This document shows, one piece after another, positions 1-11,096 of a stretch of DNA of 64,000 bases (the first letter of the stretch is position 1; the number at the start of each line of letters is the position of its first letter). Source of the stretch: Mikania micrantha (lineage: Eukaryota; Streptophyta; Magnoliopsida; Asterales; Asteraceae); the NCBI GenBank assembly GCA_009363875.1, contig CM018680.1, positions 75,209,811 to 75,273,810 on the forward strand. Reading direction: 5' to 3'. Under the pieces are notes generated by a model, which ran no database searches, was not told the DNA's origin, and saw nothing but the letters and a program-made list of their open reading frames with translations. The position numbers and the translations under genes are program-made.

Positions 1-62
1 GCTTGCCAAACTTGGTCAGAACGCTGATGATCGATCGATACAAGGTATATACCCGTGCATTC

Positions 63-822
63 TGTTGGGAATCATGGTGATATTTGGTTTGAATTTTAGA
101 TAAAAACTAATTTGACCAATTAGTATATTAAATCCATATTTAATATAACGCAGCGGAATTAGGGTTTCAAACTTTAACACTTTTAAAATTCCCAATCAGG
201 ATCAAGGTTACAAACATACAAACACGGATATTATATTTTAACTAATCTAATCTACCGATGAGAAAATATTATACCCTTTCGGTTAATGATTAAGCATTTG
301 AGACACCGAGGTTCAACGAACGAATGCTAAAAAACGAGCACGAACGAATTCCTGGTTCGCACCGGAAGCAAGTGGTGATTTGCGGTGGTTGACCGGAAAC
401 CACAATCGGAGTTTTCTTCCTCTTTTGTTTTTGACGGCAAAACTAAAAAAAATAATAATGATTTTATTTTTCTTGTTGACGGCCAGAACTCTAACCACAA
501 GAAATCTCCATCTTCTTCTATATATATATTTTTTATGTGCGGCCGAAAAACAAACAAATAGGTATTAGGGATTAGTTTTGGCCCTAAAGCCAAATCGATT
601 AGTTTAGGTCCAATACGCAATATTAAGTCCAATACTATTAGTTTAATTAAATTAATAATTAAACTTATATAATTTATAACACTTATAAATTATAAATCCG
701 TTCGTGATTACCAGTTAATCAAATTAAGTGGATTTAATGTTCGTTGACCAAGGTGTAACTCTTACGGGTCACAGCTCGGTTAGTTAAGTTAATTTATCGG
801 GTCCGTACATATAAATCCAACA
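63..822 (-). mobile_element. Possible solo LTR (Copia-like)
   Basis: The segment begins TGTTGGGAATC and ends ATCCAACA, so it has TG...CA ends with short inverted termini, about 760 bp. Read on the minus strand it starts TGTTGGATTTATATG. It carries TTCCGCTGC (GCAGCGGAA at 150-158) near its 3' end, as two other LTRs in this window do. No coding sequence is seen. The 5-bp flanks (CATTC and ATATT) do not match, so a target-site duplication is not supported and the boundaries are inferred. Confidence 0.4.
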
Positions 823-1467
823 ATATTCGATCTTATTTTTACCATTGTGCATTAGCATCTTGATCAGGATAAGGACTAACGAACATTTGTTGATTATTTG
901 GATCTTGTTATAAGAAATAGTGGCTTAATTAAGAAAATAAGGTTTGTATTAAAAGTAGCGAACACGAGCGTTGATGAAGAAACTATAAAACATAGTGTCT
1001 AAACTTAAAAAGATGATAAGTGATCTAGTAGACTTATATTTATCAATATAAATGTAGAGTTATTAAAGTTCTTTTATTAAAACTTTTTATAAGTAATGTT
1101 AGGTCATGCTAAGTTATAATATATTTATATTAAATTGTAACGAGTCGCAATCATTTATGTATGTATGTCTTATAAAGTCATTTTGTGTCTAAATAGTTAT
1201 GATAGCTCATAGGGTCGTGACCATAATGAGATATAACAAGTTATAACAGACCAAAATGAGTATTTTAACGTATATATATGCATGTCTATGTTCGAATGTT
1301 GTTCACCTTATGTGACTAGCTATGGTTTTACGAGATTTACCATTATTACTTGACATATATTAACAATATTTGACCATGACTATGAGTGACGAAAATTGAC
1401 TAAGTTTGACTGTGCTTTACCACCAATGTTAGTGCGATAAGAAAATGTGGATGGTACCTTGTTAGTT
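823..1467. other. Intergenic, nothing recognised
   Basis: AT-rich sequence with no open frame, RNA gene or repeat that I can support. Confidence 0.5.
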
Positions 1468-1482
1468 AGATAATTTTAGTTA

Positions 1483-1713
1483 CCAAATGATGTTTTGTTC
1501 TAGTAGTAAGATGGAGATATGGTGGAAGTGATAGAAGACCCATGTCTGGGTTCGATTCTTGATCCCACCCGGTTTTACCGGCCTTCCACTGTCGTGCCTT
1601 TGGGAAGGAACTTGGGTCGGGTTTTCTCGAAGAATTGGTGACTGATGGGCTAGGGACTCTGTACGTCTGGACGTGGCCAGCTTGGGCTTCCCAATGGGAG
1701 CCATTCAAAAAAA
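1483..1713 (+). mobile_element. tRNA-derived SINE with 15-bp TSD
   Basis: A 231-bp element ends in an A-rich tail and is flanked by a perfect 15-bp direct repeat (AGATAATTTTAGTTA at 1468-1482 and 1714-1728). A polymerase III B-box-like GGTTCGATTC lies near 1549-1558. An A-box-like stretch (TGGAGATATGG) lies about 35 bp upstream. Internal pol III promoter, A tail and long TSD are the hallmarks of a SINE moved by LINE machinery. The open frames across it are incidental. Confidence 0.8.
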
Positions 1714-1728
1714 AGATAATTTTAGTTA

Positions 1729-2040
1729 ATAATGGTTTCTACTTAATTAGAGAGACATTCTTAGTGAATTAAATGCGGTAAAAAAATAATGATACCTATT
1801 CACTTGCAATAACTTTGTCAAAACTCAAAAGACACTTCTGTTTATACTCATGTTTAGTTAATGATTTGATAGCTTAATACTTAAATAGTTTAATGTAATA
1901 GTAATTGCTCGTTACAAAAGTGATATGGTTTAAATCCTTAAAAAGTGTAACATATTATTTGGAGAGTCTTAAAGCAAATACGGAAGGTATGATTGCACGT
2001 GAACATTAGAGGGCCTAATTTTTAAAAAAAAATTATATTA
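1729..2040. other. Intergenic, nothing recognised
   Basis: AT-rich sequence between a SINE and a MITE, with no supported feature. Confidence 0.5.
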
Positions 2041-2447
2041 TATATATAGGGGAGGGTTTAAAAGAAAACTTCTAACTTTAGAGAAAACTAAGAAAACTCC
2101 TACTAATTAATCAATTTTTTAAAAAAAAATTTTACGATTTTTTATTATTATCTTAAAAATGTTATAAACAAAAAAAAAAATTAATAAAAATATGTAGATC
2201 ACGAAATTACGTATATGTAACATATAAAATTACATATATGTAACTCGTATATGTAATTTTCAAGTTACGTATATGTAATCAATGAGTTACATATATATAA
2301 TAACATGAGTTACATATATTTTTTTTTCTTTTTGTTAACAAATATAACCTTATAATAAAACAAAATGTAAAACGAAAAACGAAATTGATTGATAACAATT
2401 GTGATTAGTTTTCTCCAAAATGCATGGTGGTTTTTTTAGAAACCCTC

Positions 2448-2458
<11 letters not shown>
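2041..2458. mobile_element. MITE with perfect 19-bp terminal inverted repeats
   Basis: The arms TATATATAGGGGAGGGTTT (2041-2059) and its exact reverse complement (2440-2458) bound a 418-bp AT-rich, non-coding interior. The interior holds a cluster of near-palindromes of the type TTACRTATATGTAA (2205-2315). The ends are TA-rich and run into a TA microsatellite, so the duplication cannot be read and the superfamily is unresolved. Confidence 0.65.

Positions 2459-2502
<44 letters not shown>
2451..2502. repeat. (TA)n microsatellite
   Basis: About 26 uninterrupted TA units. The first few overlap the right end of the adjacent MITE. Confidence 0.95.
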
Positions 2503-2505
<3 letters not shown>

Positions 2506-3494
2506 TTATTTTATAACAAACACATATAATTTACAATCCAATTTTTTAAATATATTTAACCTAATTACGAATTTTATAAAAATTAAAAGAAAAACTTGTT
2601 CCATAAACATTTGACCTAATAACTCCTTACAATTTAAAATTTAGGTAAAAAACAAATTAACTTCAATTTTAGTTACAAACGAATTATCGCACACACAATA
2701 ACTCATTTTTAACATTCACACTTGTCATATCTAATCTCTCAGAGAAGTCCCTGGTTATTATATGCTCTCATCGATCAATTTAATCAAATTTTATAGGAGA
2801 TGATCGAGATGCTTATTCTAGCTATTTACCATAAATAAAAATAAAAGAGGACTTTTTTTTTCTTTTTTTTTTGTTTCTTTCCAAAACGTCGGTGTAACAA
2901 ATTAGATCTAGCTATGTCTAAGTAGTAAGTAGTAAACACATGGAAGATATACATCACAATATTATTTAATTTTGGGTGACTGATAACCGGACAAGGCACA
3001 AGGGTGGGTTCTGATGCTTGGATATGGAGATGGTAATGCGTCCAAATTCATTAATTCTGACAAGTCAAACCTCTTCCATGTCAAACTTGTACCTTTAGAA
3101 TACAACCAAACACCCCCCGTTGACATTCCTCAATATAATATCTATGCAGTATCTATATGTATATATGTGTCTATATAAAACAAGAAAATCATGGAAATAT
3201 ATAAAGTGACCTATATGATTAAGTCAGCAAAATAACAAGTTGTTTTAATTAATTTTTTACTTGAAAGAAATGCTCATGTTCGAGTTTTTGAATTGATGTT
3301 TTTGTTACTTGTTAGGTTTAATTTATGCTGATCTTTTATTAAAAGGAAGTTTAGTATGAATTGAATGTAGTTAATTTTTGAAGAGAAAGGTATGGTAAAT
3401 TAAATCTTAACAATGATTTAAATGTATGTGATACTAGTAAGTCAACTTTGTGATTGTACTCTTCCCAAGTCAACAGAAGTTAAAACTTAAAAGG
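2503..3494. other. Intergenic, nothing recognised
   Basis: AT-rich non-coding sequence with homopolymer T runs. Confidence 0.5.
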
Positions 3495-3499
3495 GTTCC

Positions 3500-3650
3500 A
3501 AAGTGCTTATACTTAATGGTATCTCTTTCACTTTTTGAATAAAGAGGTTTTAGTTAAAGTCTCGAGTGAAGCAATAAAATGCTAAAGTTGAGTTAAATGG
3601 TTTTTTTGGTATAGGTTTCCTTCTAGATAGTGGTGTTAATGTGTTCATAT
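3500..3650 (+). repeat. Diverged SINE-like repeat, copy 1
   Basis: This stretch aligns by eye along most of its length with 29865-30003. Shared blocks include GAATAAAGAGGT, GTCTCGA and TTTCCTTCTA. In the better preserved copy, a segment like tRNA variable arm plus T loop is visible. This copy is too decayed to show a TSD or tail. Confidence 0.45.
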
Positions 3651-5330
3651 AAATAATAGGACTTGACGTTACCTTATAAAAAAAAACTTAAAAGGATCGA
3701 GACAAGTAATTATAATTTTTGTTTTTTAACAAATAGTTTTAACTCCTAAATAACAACTAATTGTATATTTGTATGTAAAATAATTAAGTCACATAGTTGG
3801 TGATTTATTAAAAGAAAGTTTAATATATCTGTTTAGATTTCTAAGTTTTGAAAATTATTATTTTTTGACGTATCGTTACCAATGATACAATTCGAACTAA
3901 TTATTATTAACTAATTAAACCATTTAGGATGTTGAGATTATTTAAAAACAGTGATTTTCAATCTAATATTTGATGGTGATATACTGATATTAGCTCCAAC
4001 TATGTCATTTTAGTATGATTAGTTTTACTTCAAATCAAATACGAAATTAAAATAAAAATCTAAATGATTTAGGACTATAGCATATATTACGTCGGCTATT
4101 TTGATTTTTTTTATCGTGGGAACCTACTTATATGGTAAACAACCGGTTCTTCCTATTACCCGACTAAGCACGAGTAACAAGTAAAAGCATGGTCGCAAGC
4201 AACCGAGTCAGTGACTTTCAAATAAAATTTCTATAAGTAAGGATTAAACTTGAGACTTTTAATTAAGTTGTTTATCATATACTTTAACCACTACACTTAA
4301 TTCCTTAGATGTTAAGACTATTTTGATTTTAGGCACTAAAAAAATTTACATTTCATATAGTTAAGTCCCTAGACCATTAAAAGCTCTAAAAAGGCAACAT
4401 TTCCTTGTAGGGTTTGAGGGAGTGCCCGGCCTGATGGCAATTTCCAAGAATCTAATTAAACCCTTGCAGGGGATCGTGTTGAAAATGATCTTGATTGTTA
4501 ACTTGTTCTAGCGATTAGTAGCAACTTGTTGAAAATGATCTTAAATTTCTAACTTCGTCAAGATAGGTGTCGTCGGAAAAAGAACAAATTGTTGTAGGGA
4601 GCTAAGCATGATAAGCAACAATTGCGATTAATTAGTGATCAACAACTTAAGTCGTTCACTTGGTCATTTATTAAAGATTTTTCCATTAATGTACGTATCC
4701 AATGGTTATAGTTAGATCCACGTACTACAAAAAGTTGCAAAGTTTCATCCTAATTATACTTTTGGTTCAACCCTTGAACAAAAATAGTTCATTTGGTCTG
4801 TTGGATACCTAAATTTTCATAGTAAATTCGTTCTTGTTCTTAGGAGAGGGTCTAATCACTTTAAATGCTCGGGTTACTCATGTTCTCGATCTTATTCATG
4901 TAGTTGTCACATCACTTTCTCTTATCACTCATTTAAGTCTCACATAAAAGATGAAATTAACACATGGTTCATTCTCATTCATTAATGGTATAAAAATGTA
5001 AAATACAATGTACAATCCACCACGTACTACACTGAATGAAATCGATCTCCACTCACTTAATTACCGCTCACTAAAGCTAGGAGGATGGTGTTTCAACTTT
5101 TAACGAGCCTTTGTGATGACTAACCTTGCACCTACATATATGCTCTCCCTCTACTCCTCACTCAACCACACCTTCCAACCTTATAGTCTCATCAAGAATA
5201 TACCACAATCGAAATTAAGCCACATTAATATATTGAAGTGTATTTATTAATTATGTGTGTGTATAGTGAAATGTTCAATTAAGAACTAATATTAGTTGAG
5301 AAGTAAAGAAACCATACACACACACACACA
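3651..5330. other. Intergenic, nothing recognised
   Basis: AT-rich, no open frame of note, no supported repeat boundary. A (CA)n tract lies just before 5331. Confidence 0.5.
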
Positions 5331-5760
5331 TCTATATCTATGCTATATAAGAAAAGAATAACAATATGTCATATGGCATAATTCTAGCATATACACATCT
5401 CATTTGTCATGTGACGTCTTTCTAGGCTATCTACATGGCAAATTTGAGAAACTTATGAATTAATTACATTTAATACAATTAATTTAAACTTTCAAATTTA
5501 AAAAAATATTAATATTCATTTTCTTTAAATATTAATGATAATACAATCATTTTAAACTTTTCATTTTCCACTAATAATTTCAAAATTTTAAATCTCATTT
5601 GTATTGTTTAAAGAAGGATATAAATATTTATGAAATATAATTTTATTTATTTTTAAATGTTAAAAATTATCTAGTTATTATTTATTTATTTTTTATTACT
5701 AATTGTTTTGTAATACTTATTTTTATACAACTCTGTGTAATACATAAGTCAATAAGCTAG
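5331..5760 (+). mobile_element. Non-autonomous Helitron, copy 1
   Basis: It starts TCTATATCTATGC directly after an A and ends CTAG directly before a T, as expected for Helitron insertion between A and T. A GTGTAATACA segment precedes the CTAG by about 20 bp, as in the other copies. The interior is AT-rich and non-coding (430 bp). Four other segments in the window share this design. Confidence 0.6.
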
Positions 5761-5780
5761 TATGTATGTATATATATATA

Positions 5781-6044
5781 TATAAGGTTTGTATCATTCA
5801 TGTGAAAATCCAATCTTATAAAGAAAACATTTAAGTCATATATGAGTCGTTCATTTAAAATCTTGAAAATAAATATATGGTGCACATTAAATTTGAATAA
5901 AAAATTATGGTTTGAATAAATAAATCAATTTTAATGTTTTTAATGTTAACCACATGTGTATTTTCAAGATTACAAATTGACAGCTCAAATAAAATTTAAG
6001 GATTCTTTAAGATTAGGTTTTCATATAATACAAACACTATATAA
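5781..6044. mobile_element. MITE of the TATATAAG family, copy 1
   Basis: The left arm (about 5783-5826) and the reverse complement of the right arm (about 6000-6044) match over roughly 40 bp around GTTTGTATNATNNATG and CTAATCTTA. The interior shares long blocks with copies at 30590-30835 and 30840-31070, such as AAATCTTGAAAATAAA. Confidence 0.6.
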
Positions 6045-6066
6045 GAAGATATTATTATCTAAAAAG

Positions 6067-6183
6067 AGTAAGAATCAATAGAAATTTGACATGTGACAAT
6101 GTCTAAGAAGGGATTTGACGCGTACTATATTTTTGTTTTTATAATATTAGCATGACACATGTCAAATTTTTATAGCTTCTTGC
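6067..6183. mobile_element. Short foldback MITE
   Basis: Arms of about 30 bp share AAATTTGACATGTG near each end (GTAAGAATC... and, reverse-complemented, GCAAGAAGC...). Total length is about 117 bp, so it would fold into a hairpin. A related stretch is present near 47598-47628. Confidence 0.5.
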
Positions 6184-6547
6184 TCTTCTTATGCAAAAAT
6201 CTTCTCTCACTGGATCCAACCCCTATATATATGTGTGTGTGTTAAACATTTACTAAGATAATTCATATATATGTCGATCTTTGATATTCCAAGATAGAGT
6301 TTGGAGTGTATATCCTTACAATAGTATATATACGTGTACGTATATATGCTTTAACATGTGATGTAGAGACCTCGATCAGCACGTACGATATTAAATATTA
6401 TATTACAACTAAAGAATTTGAAACATAAGAAAATTAATTAATTAAGCCGTAATTATAAATATTGTCATCAAATTAATTAGCACCTATCCGTCAAGAAAGA
6501 TCAAGATTAGCGACAGATCGATCGATGTGTATCCAAGAGTTTGTCCA
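6184..6547. other. Downstream flank of FAMA
   Basis: Non-coding; presumably holds the FAMA 3' UTR. No unambiguous poly(A) signal is picked out. Confidence 0.4.
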
Positions 6548-8312
6548 TCAAGTACTTGTATTTGCATGCACAAAACTAATGATTTGTTGTACGGAATTCG
6601 CTATTTCTTCTGCTGAAAACCTGGCTTCACTGCTAACCTACGTACACGAATGGATCTATTAACGAATTAAACACGAATATATGTTAATTAATTAATTAGA
6701 TTCAAAAATTAACATGATGCATGCATATATATATCATCCATAATGCAATGGTGATATTATATATATATATACCTTCACATTAAATGAATAGAGCACAGTT
6801 TGTTCAATGGTGGTAATGTTGGTATGAAGGATATTAAACTGTAAATCTTCAAGTGCAGCAATGGTTTTAATAAGTTGGCCAGGTCTTCTCCTACACAAAA
6901 TCTTGATCATTGCATCAAACCCTAATAATCTTACTTCAACATCAGCCATACACGACTTGCTCTCCGCGGTCTCCTCCTTCAGCCCGTCGTCGTATTCCGC
7001 TAGCTTCATTGGATCATCAGGCGCATGCGGGTAAAACATTGCTACGGACGGGCCTTGTTGCATGATCGGTGGAGCCGATGAATCTCCCATCACTCGTGGA
7101 GTCTCACCATAGAGTCTTCGCCTTTTTTGCGACTCAAGACATTGTAACAGTTGCTCCAACTCGCGTACAAACTCGATTGCTCCACCGATGATTGATGCTT
7201 GATCACCCTGTAGATCAAGCATATATATGCTTACTAGTTACCACTACAAAATCAGACTAATGCAACTTTTATATTAAAAAAAAAAAGGCTGTATTATCTG
7301 AAATTGCATTAGATGTAATGCAACTTTTTTGTTACATAATGTAACTATTTTCCCTAGCTAATACAACTCCTTAAAAAAGTTGCATTAACTTGCATTAAGT
7401 TAATGTAACTTCAGCTAATGCAATGTGTTTGTAACCTTTTGTGACAAAAAAAGGTTCTATTAAGCAGATTTTGTAGTAATAATATAAATAATGACTGCTA
7501 TTCAAAAAAATAATATTAGTTAGGGTTTATGGTAAGAATCTTTACCCTCTGAACATAAGAGCCTGGCATGAGAGACCGAAGAACTCGTAAATGTTCGTTC
7601 ATTTGCTTTCGTCGATTTCTTTCGACCGCGATATGGGTCATTCGTTGGCTCTCAACTTCTTCACTAGTCTTTATAGTTCTTGGTCTTTTTCTCTTGTTCT
7701 TGCCTTCAGCAGCTAGGGTTTTATGAACATCTTCACCAACATATTGAAGTCCTTCTGAAACCCTAGCTTCTTCATCTCTTTCACCTCCTTCAATCACAAT
7801 TCGATGCTCGTTTTCATCGTCTCCAAGAGGAGCCAATAGAGATTGATGATCTTCTCGACTTCTTTCGTTCAAAACCGGGAACTTCAAGAAGTAAACCGGA
7901 TCCATCCTGGTTTCTTGATCGTCATCATGATCATGGGATGTTTTGTTTTGATTCAAAGCCAACTTTGGCCCAAGATCTGCAAACTGCATCACATCTGCAA
8001 AGCTCAATTTATCTAAAGAATTCGCGCTACAGAAACCGCCAGAAGGTAGATTTTGTATCGGATTGTTGAGCAAATAATCCACCATTTGATTCCCATTATC
8101 ATATGAGTTTTTCACCATGAACGGCTGTTGTTGCTGCTGCTGAAGCTGATGATGATGATCATTATCATGTTGATGTTCATAATCACCATTAAAGTCCACC
8201 CCAATAAAACCTCCCTGCAAGAGTTCAAATTCAGTATACAACAACATGTTGATGATAAAGATGGTTATATATCTAAGGTTCATACCGAGTAGTTGTTATC
8301 ATCTTTCTCCAT
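6548..8312 (-). CDS. FAMA: FAMA, bHLH factor of the stomatal lineage
   Basis: CDS is complement(join(6548..6637, 6773..7207, 7546..8214, 8286..8312)). All introns are GT-AG and phase 0, giving 406 codons against 414 in Arabidopsis FAMA. Exon 1 encodes only MEKDDNNYS. The N-terminal half has SFADVMQFADLGPKLALNQ and DPVYFLKFPVLNE, which are FAMA signatures that SPCH and MUTE lack. The bHLH spans about 198-263, with H203-E207-R211 for E-box contact. LQCLE at 253-257 fits the LxCxE site that binds RETINOBLASTOMA-RELATED. A C-terminal ACT-like SMF domain runs from about 318 to 406. In the known family, FAMA pairs with SCRM/ICE1 in the nucleus, stops guard-mother-cell division and sets guard-cell fate. 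The exon 1 start was chosen because the splice to GGFIGVDF is in frame and MEKDD resembles the known N-terminus. Intron 2 carries a MITE-like insert. No disabling change is seen. Confidence 0.95.
7243..7478. mobile_element. MITE-like insert in FAMA intron 2 (CACTA-like ends)
   Basis: Inverted ends ACTACAAAATC (7243-7253) and GATTTTGTAGT (7467-7477) bound about 235 bp of intron. The interior repeats the word TTGCATTA or its complement TAATGCAA at least six times. The ends resemble CACTA transposon termini, but the right end reads TAGTA rather than TAGTG and no clean 3-bp duplication is seen. Confidence 0.5.
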
Positions 8313-8460
8313 TTATATATATGTGTGTGTGCAAAACAAGAAAGACTTTGACTAAAGAAACTGAACCCTAAAAGACAAAAGCTTTGGAAATTTGCAGCAA
8401 ATGGGTCCAGAATTCAGTAATCAATTAGTAAATCATGGAGAAGATGAGTGGGGTTACGCC
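8313..8460 (-). promoter_or_regulatory. FAMA leader and proximal upstream region
   Basis: On the plus strand, AAAG words cluster at 8341-8385: AAAG, TAAAG and two AAAAG, plus one CTTT in the opposite sense. (A/T)AAAG is the Dof-factor core, and such clusters matter for guard-cell expression of other genes. The transcription start is not known, so part of this may be leader. Confidence 0.3.
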
Positions 8461-8552
8461 ATGAACATATGGACAAACAAAGGAGGCAGATGTGTATGCA
8501 TATATATATATACATATATACATATATGTGTGTGTATGTGGACTGATTATTG

Positions 8553-8606
<54 letters not shown>
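8553..8606. repeat. (TA)n microsatellite
   Basis: About 27 TA units upstream of FAMA, preceded by mixed TA/CA/TG repeats from about 8498. It could be polymorphic. Confidence 0.95.
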
Positions 8607-8609
<3 letters not shown>

Positions 8610-9304
8610 TCATGATCAAGATTGATGCAAGGTTTATCTGTATGTACTATGTAACGTGCCCTAGTTGGTCTGCTAGCTAGGGATGGCTTTGACTTTCTAA
8701 ATACATGCATTATAACACAAAAAAATAAAAAAATAAAATAAAAATCTTGTCGCTAAAATTATATTTACCGGTTTATTAAAAATTTATTATTAAATTCAAA
8801 CATTTTTTATAGTGGACAATTTTAAATACATTGATAAAGATATTTCTATTATGAAATTAGATTCAGCGATTTACTTTTTGATTATTTTCTGATAATTTTA
8901 TAGTATTGTTTTTTTGTTTTATTTGTAGATTTTTACTTATATTAAATTTACATCGGTTTGTAAACTTCCTATAAATCACACGCATTAAACACAGATTTTT
9001 AATATGTGTCCCAATATATGGACGGTTGCAGACCACCTAAAATTAAGAAACTAAAGCAAAGATCAAAATTATTTATATATGATTAGTGTTAACTGTTAAA
9101 AGTGGTAAAAGAGTTAGCATCTAATATTACACATTTACACACGCTGGCAACAAAACACATTAGCATATATTATTTTTATTATTTAATGTTAAAATTTAAT
9201 TATTATTTATGAAATTATCAAATATTCAACTTTTAAAAATTGTACTACAATTAAAACATGTAATTACATAAACTATTAAATTTGTATGAAATTTCATATG
9301 TATT
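8607..9304. other. Intergenic, nothing recognised
   Basis: Distal upstream side of FAMA, AT-rich, no supported feature. Confidence 0.5.
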
Positions 9305-9713
9305 TCTCATATGTATATACCTACCCTACTAAAAGAGTATTTTTATGAGACACATGTCATCTCCTAATTAAATGTAAAAATGTTTTTCCGCCTCTCTCTC
9401 TTCTCACAATATTAATAATTTTTATTAATTAAATTATACAATTAAATATTAATAATTATAAATTATGTTATAAAAATTTATCAATTTACTAAAAATTAAT
9501 AAAATATATTAAAATTTTAATTATATCTTATATGTTTATATAATTTTAAAATTATTAAATATTTATAATTATTTGTTATATATAATTTTTAGTATTCATA
9601 TTTCTTATTTAACCAACAACATGATAAATGTAACATATAAATTTTTATATAAATCATTGTTTATAACATATTATATTTGTTCAATCTATGTAATACATGG
9701 GTTTCTAGGCTAG
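9305..9713 (+). mobile_element. Non-autonomous Helitron, copy 2
   Basis: It ends CTATGTAATACATGG, then about 8 bp, then CTAG before T: a 7-bp hairpin followed by a Helitron terminus. The 5' part reads ATACCTACCCTACTAAAAGAG, close to other plant Helitron starts. The exact 5' TC is less certain because the preceding base is T rather than A. Confidence 0.5.
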
Positions 9714-9742
9714 TTATATAATAGAATAATAGTGTATAGGAA

Positions 9743-9980
9743 AGAGTTCAATTGTTAACATTACGTCAATACGTTAACCGAATAATGACATTTTATTAGT
9801 TTGGTATCTACATTAAAGTTGATATAAGGACGAAGGATTTTTTTTTTTTTTCAATTTTCACTTTTTACGTTAACTAAAAAAAAACTTGTACATTTAGATC
9901 AACTTTAATGTAAGTCCTAGTTAACTAATAAGATGTGTTTATTCGATTAACGCATTAGGTTAAGTTAAAAATTGAACTCA
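9743..9980. mobile_element. Foldback MITE with about 80-bp arms
   Basis: The left arm from 9744 (GAGTTCAATTGTTAAC) and the reverse complement of the sequence ending at 9980 (TGAGTTCAATTTTTAAC) stay alignable for about 80 bp, including ACATTAAAGTTGAT. The centre is T-rich then A-rich. A transcript would form a long imperfect hairpin. Confidence 0.6.
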
Positions 9981-10324
9981 TTCATACACACACATATATA
10001 TACGTATGTATTTATGCATATATACGTGTGTGTATAGAGAGAGGGAGGGAGGGAGGGGAGCCTGTACGTGGATGGATTAATTAGCACCTCACAAGATCAC
10101 CTCTGAATTTTATATCATCTTTTTAATTAATGAGATCACAAGCACACAACGCTCATAGCACCATCACCTTCTCTTTTCATGACACGCTTAATTCATTAAG
10201 GCGCTCGCCTAGCAACCTGCTTTTCAACATTTGAATTTTGAAATTTCCGTTAAACAATTTAATTTAACGTGATATATATTTCTTAAAATTAATTACGTCA
10301 TTATTACTTTACCGCAAAACAACA
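9981..10324. other. Intergenic with short purine tract
   Basis: Contains a GAGAGAGGGAGGGAGGGAGG tract near 10036-10057. Otherwise nothing is recognised. Confidence 0.5.
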
Positions 10325-11096
10325 ACTATATATATACAGGGGTATGTTCAGATACAAATAGATTATTTTATAAAAATGGTAGGAACCAATAAAGTGTTGA
10401 CATGTGGCATTTTAATTAATTAATAGAAAAGGGTAGTATAGGCACTTTGTATTTAATTGATTTTGCATTAAAATAGGAAAGTGGGTAATCAGTTTAATGA
10501 TTCAACCTATTCCAAAAATTAACATGTAATTGAATATCACGTATTATCATAAAAAAAACGAATTCGTAATAGCACATAATAGCACTCCACCATTACAATT
10601 TAACATTTAACATACCAGCACATACTAACACAATTTCAACATCACATCTAACATAATAGCACATATCAGGACAATATGATTGGTTATTAACATAACATAA
10701 TACTACAGATAACATAATAACACATAATAGCACGACACCATTACAATTTAACATTTAACACATCAGCACAAACTAACACCATTACAATATTACAGCTAAC
10801 ATAATAGCATATCAGAACAATATGATTAAATGTTAATAGCACATCCCGATTACAAAATCAAAAAGTAATCCGTTACATCCCGATTGAATCTTTTAATTTT
10901 AGAAACTAAATCCCATTTTTTTCGTTCAACAGTGATATCAGCAAATCAAAAAACAAAGAAGCCCTTTTAATTAAATTTTTAACCAATTTTAAATCTCAAC
11001 CATAGATCTTAGCACATCGATGACCGAGATTGTTTCTCATACTTTTTACAAAAGTAACACTTTGTACAATAACCCTACTCTATATATATATATATA
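10325..11096. mobile_element. Possible MITE of the TATATA family
   Basis: The left end TATATATACAGGGGTATGTT and the reverse complement of the right end, TATATATAGAGTAGGGTTATT, are similar to each other and to the element at 2041. The interior is non-coding and holds a tandem duplication. Boundaries are approximate because the flanks are TA repeats. Confidence 0.4.
10573..10860. repeat. Tandem duplication, period about 148 bp
   Basis: Copies start at 10573 and 10721 with CACATAATAGCAC and share CCATTACAATTTAACATTTA. They end near AACAATATGATT. The two copies have diverged noticeably. The unit is rich in the words AACATAATAGCA and CAGCACA. Confidence 0.75.

Noticed and set aside
8392..8710. 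Several open frames rich in Ile/Tyr
   Set aside because: They are translations of TA and CA microsatellites upstream of FAMA.
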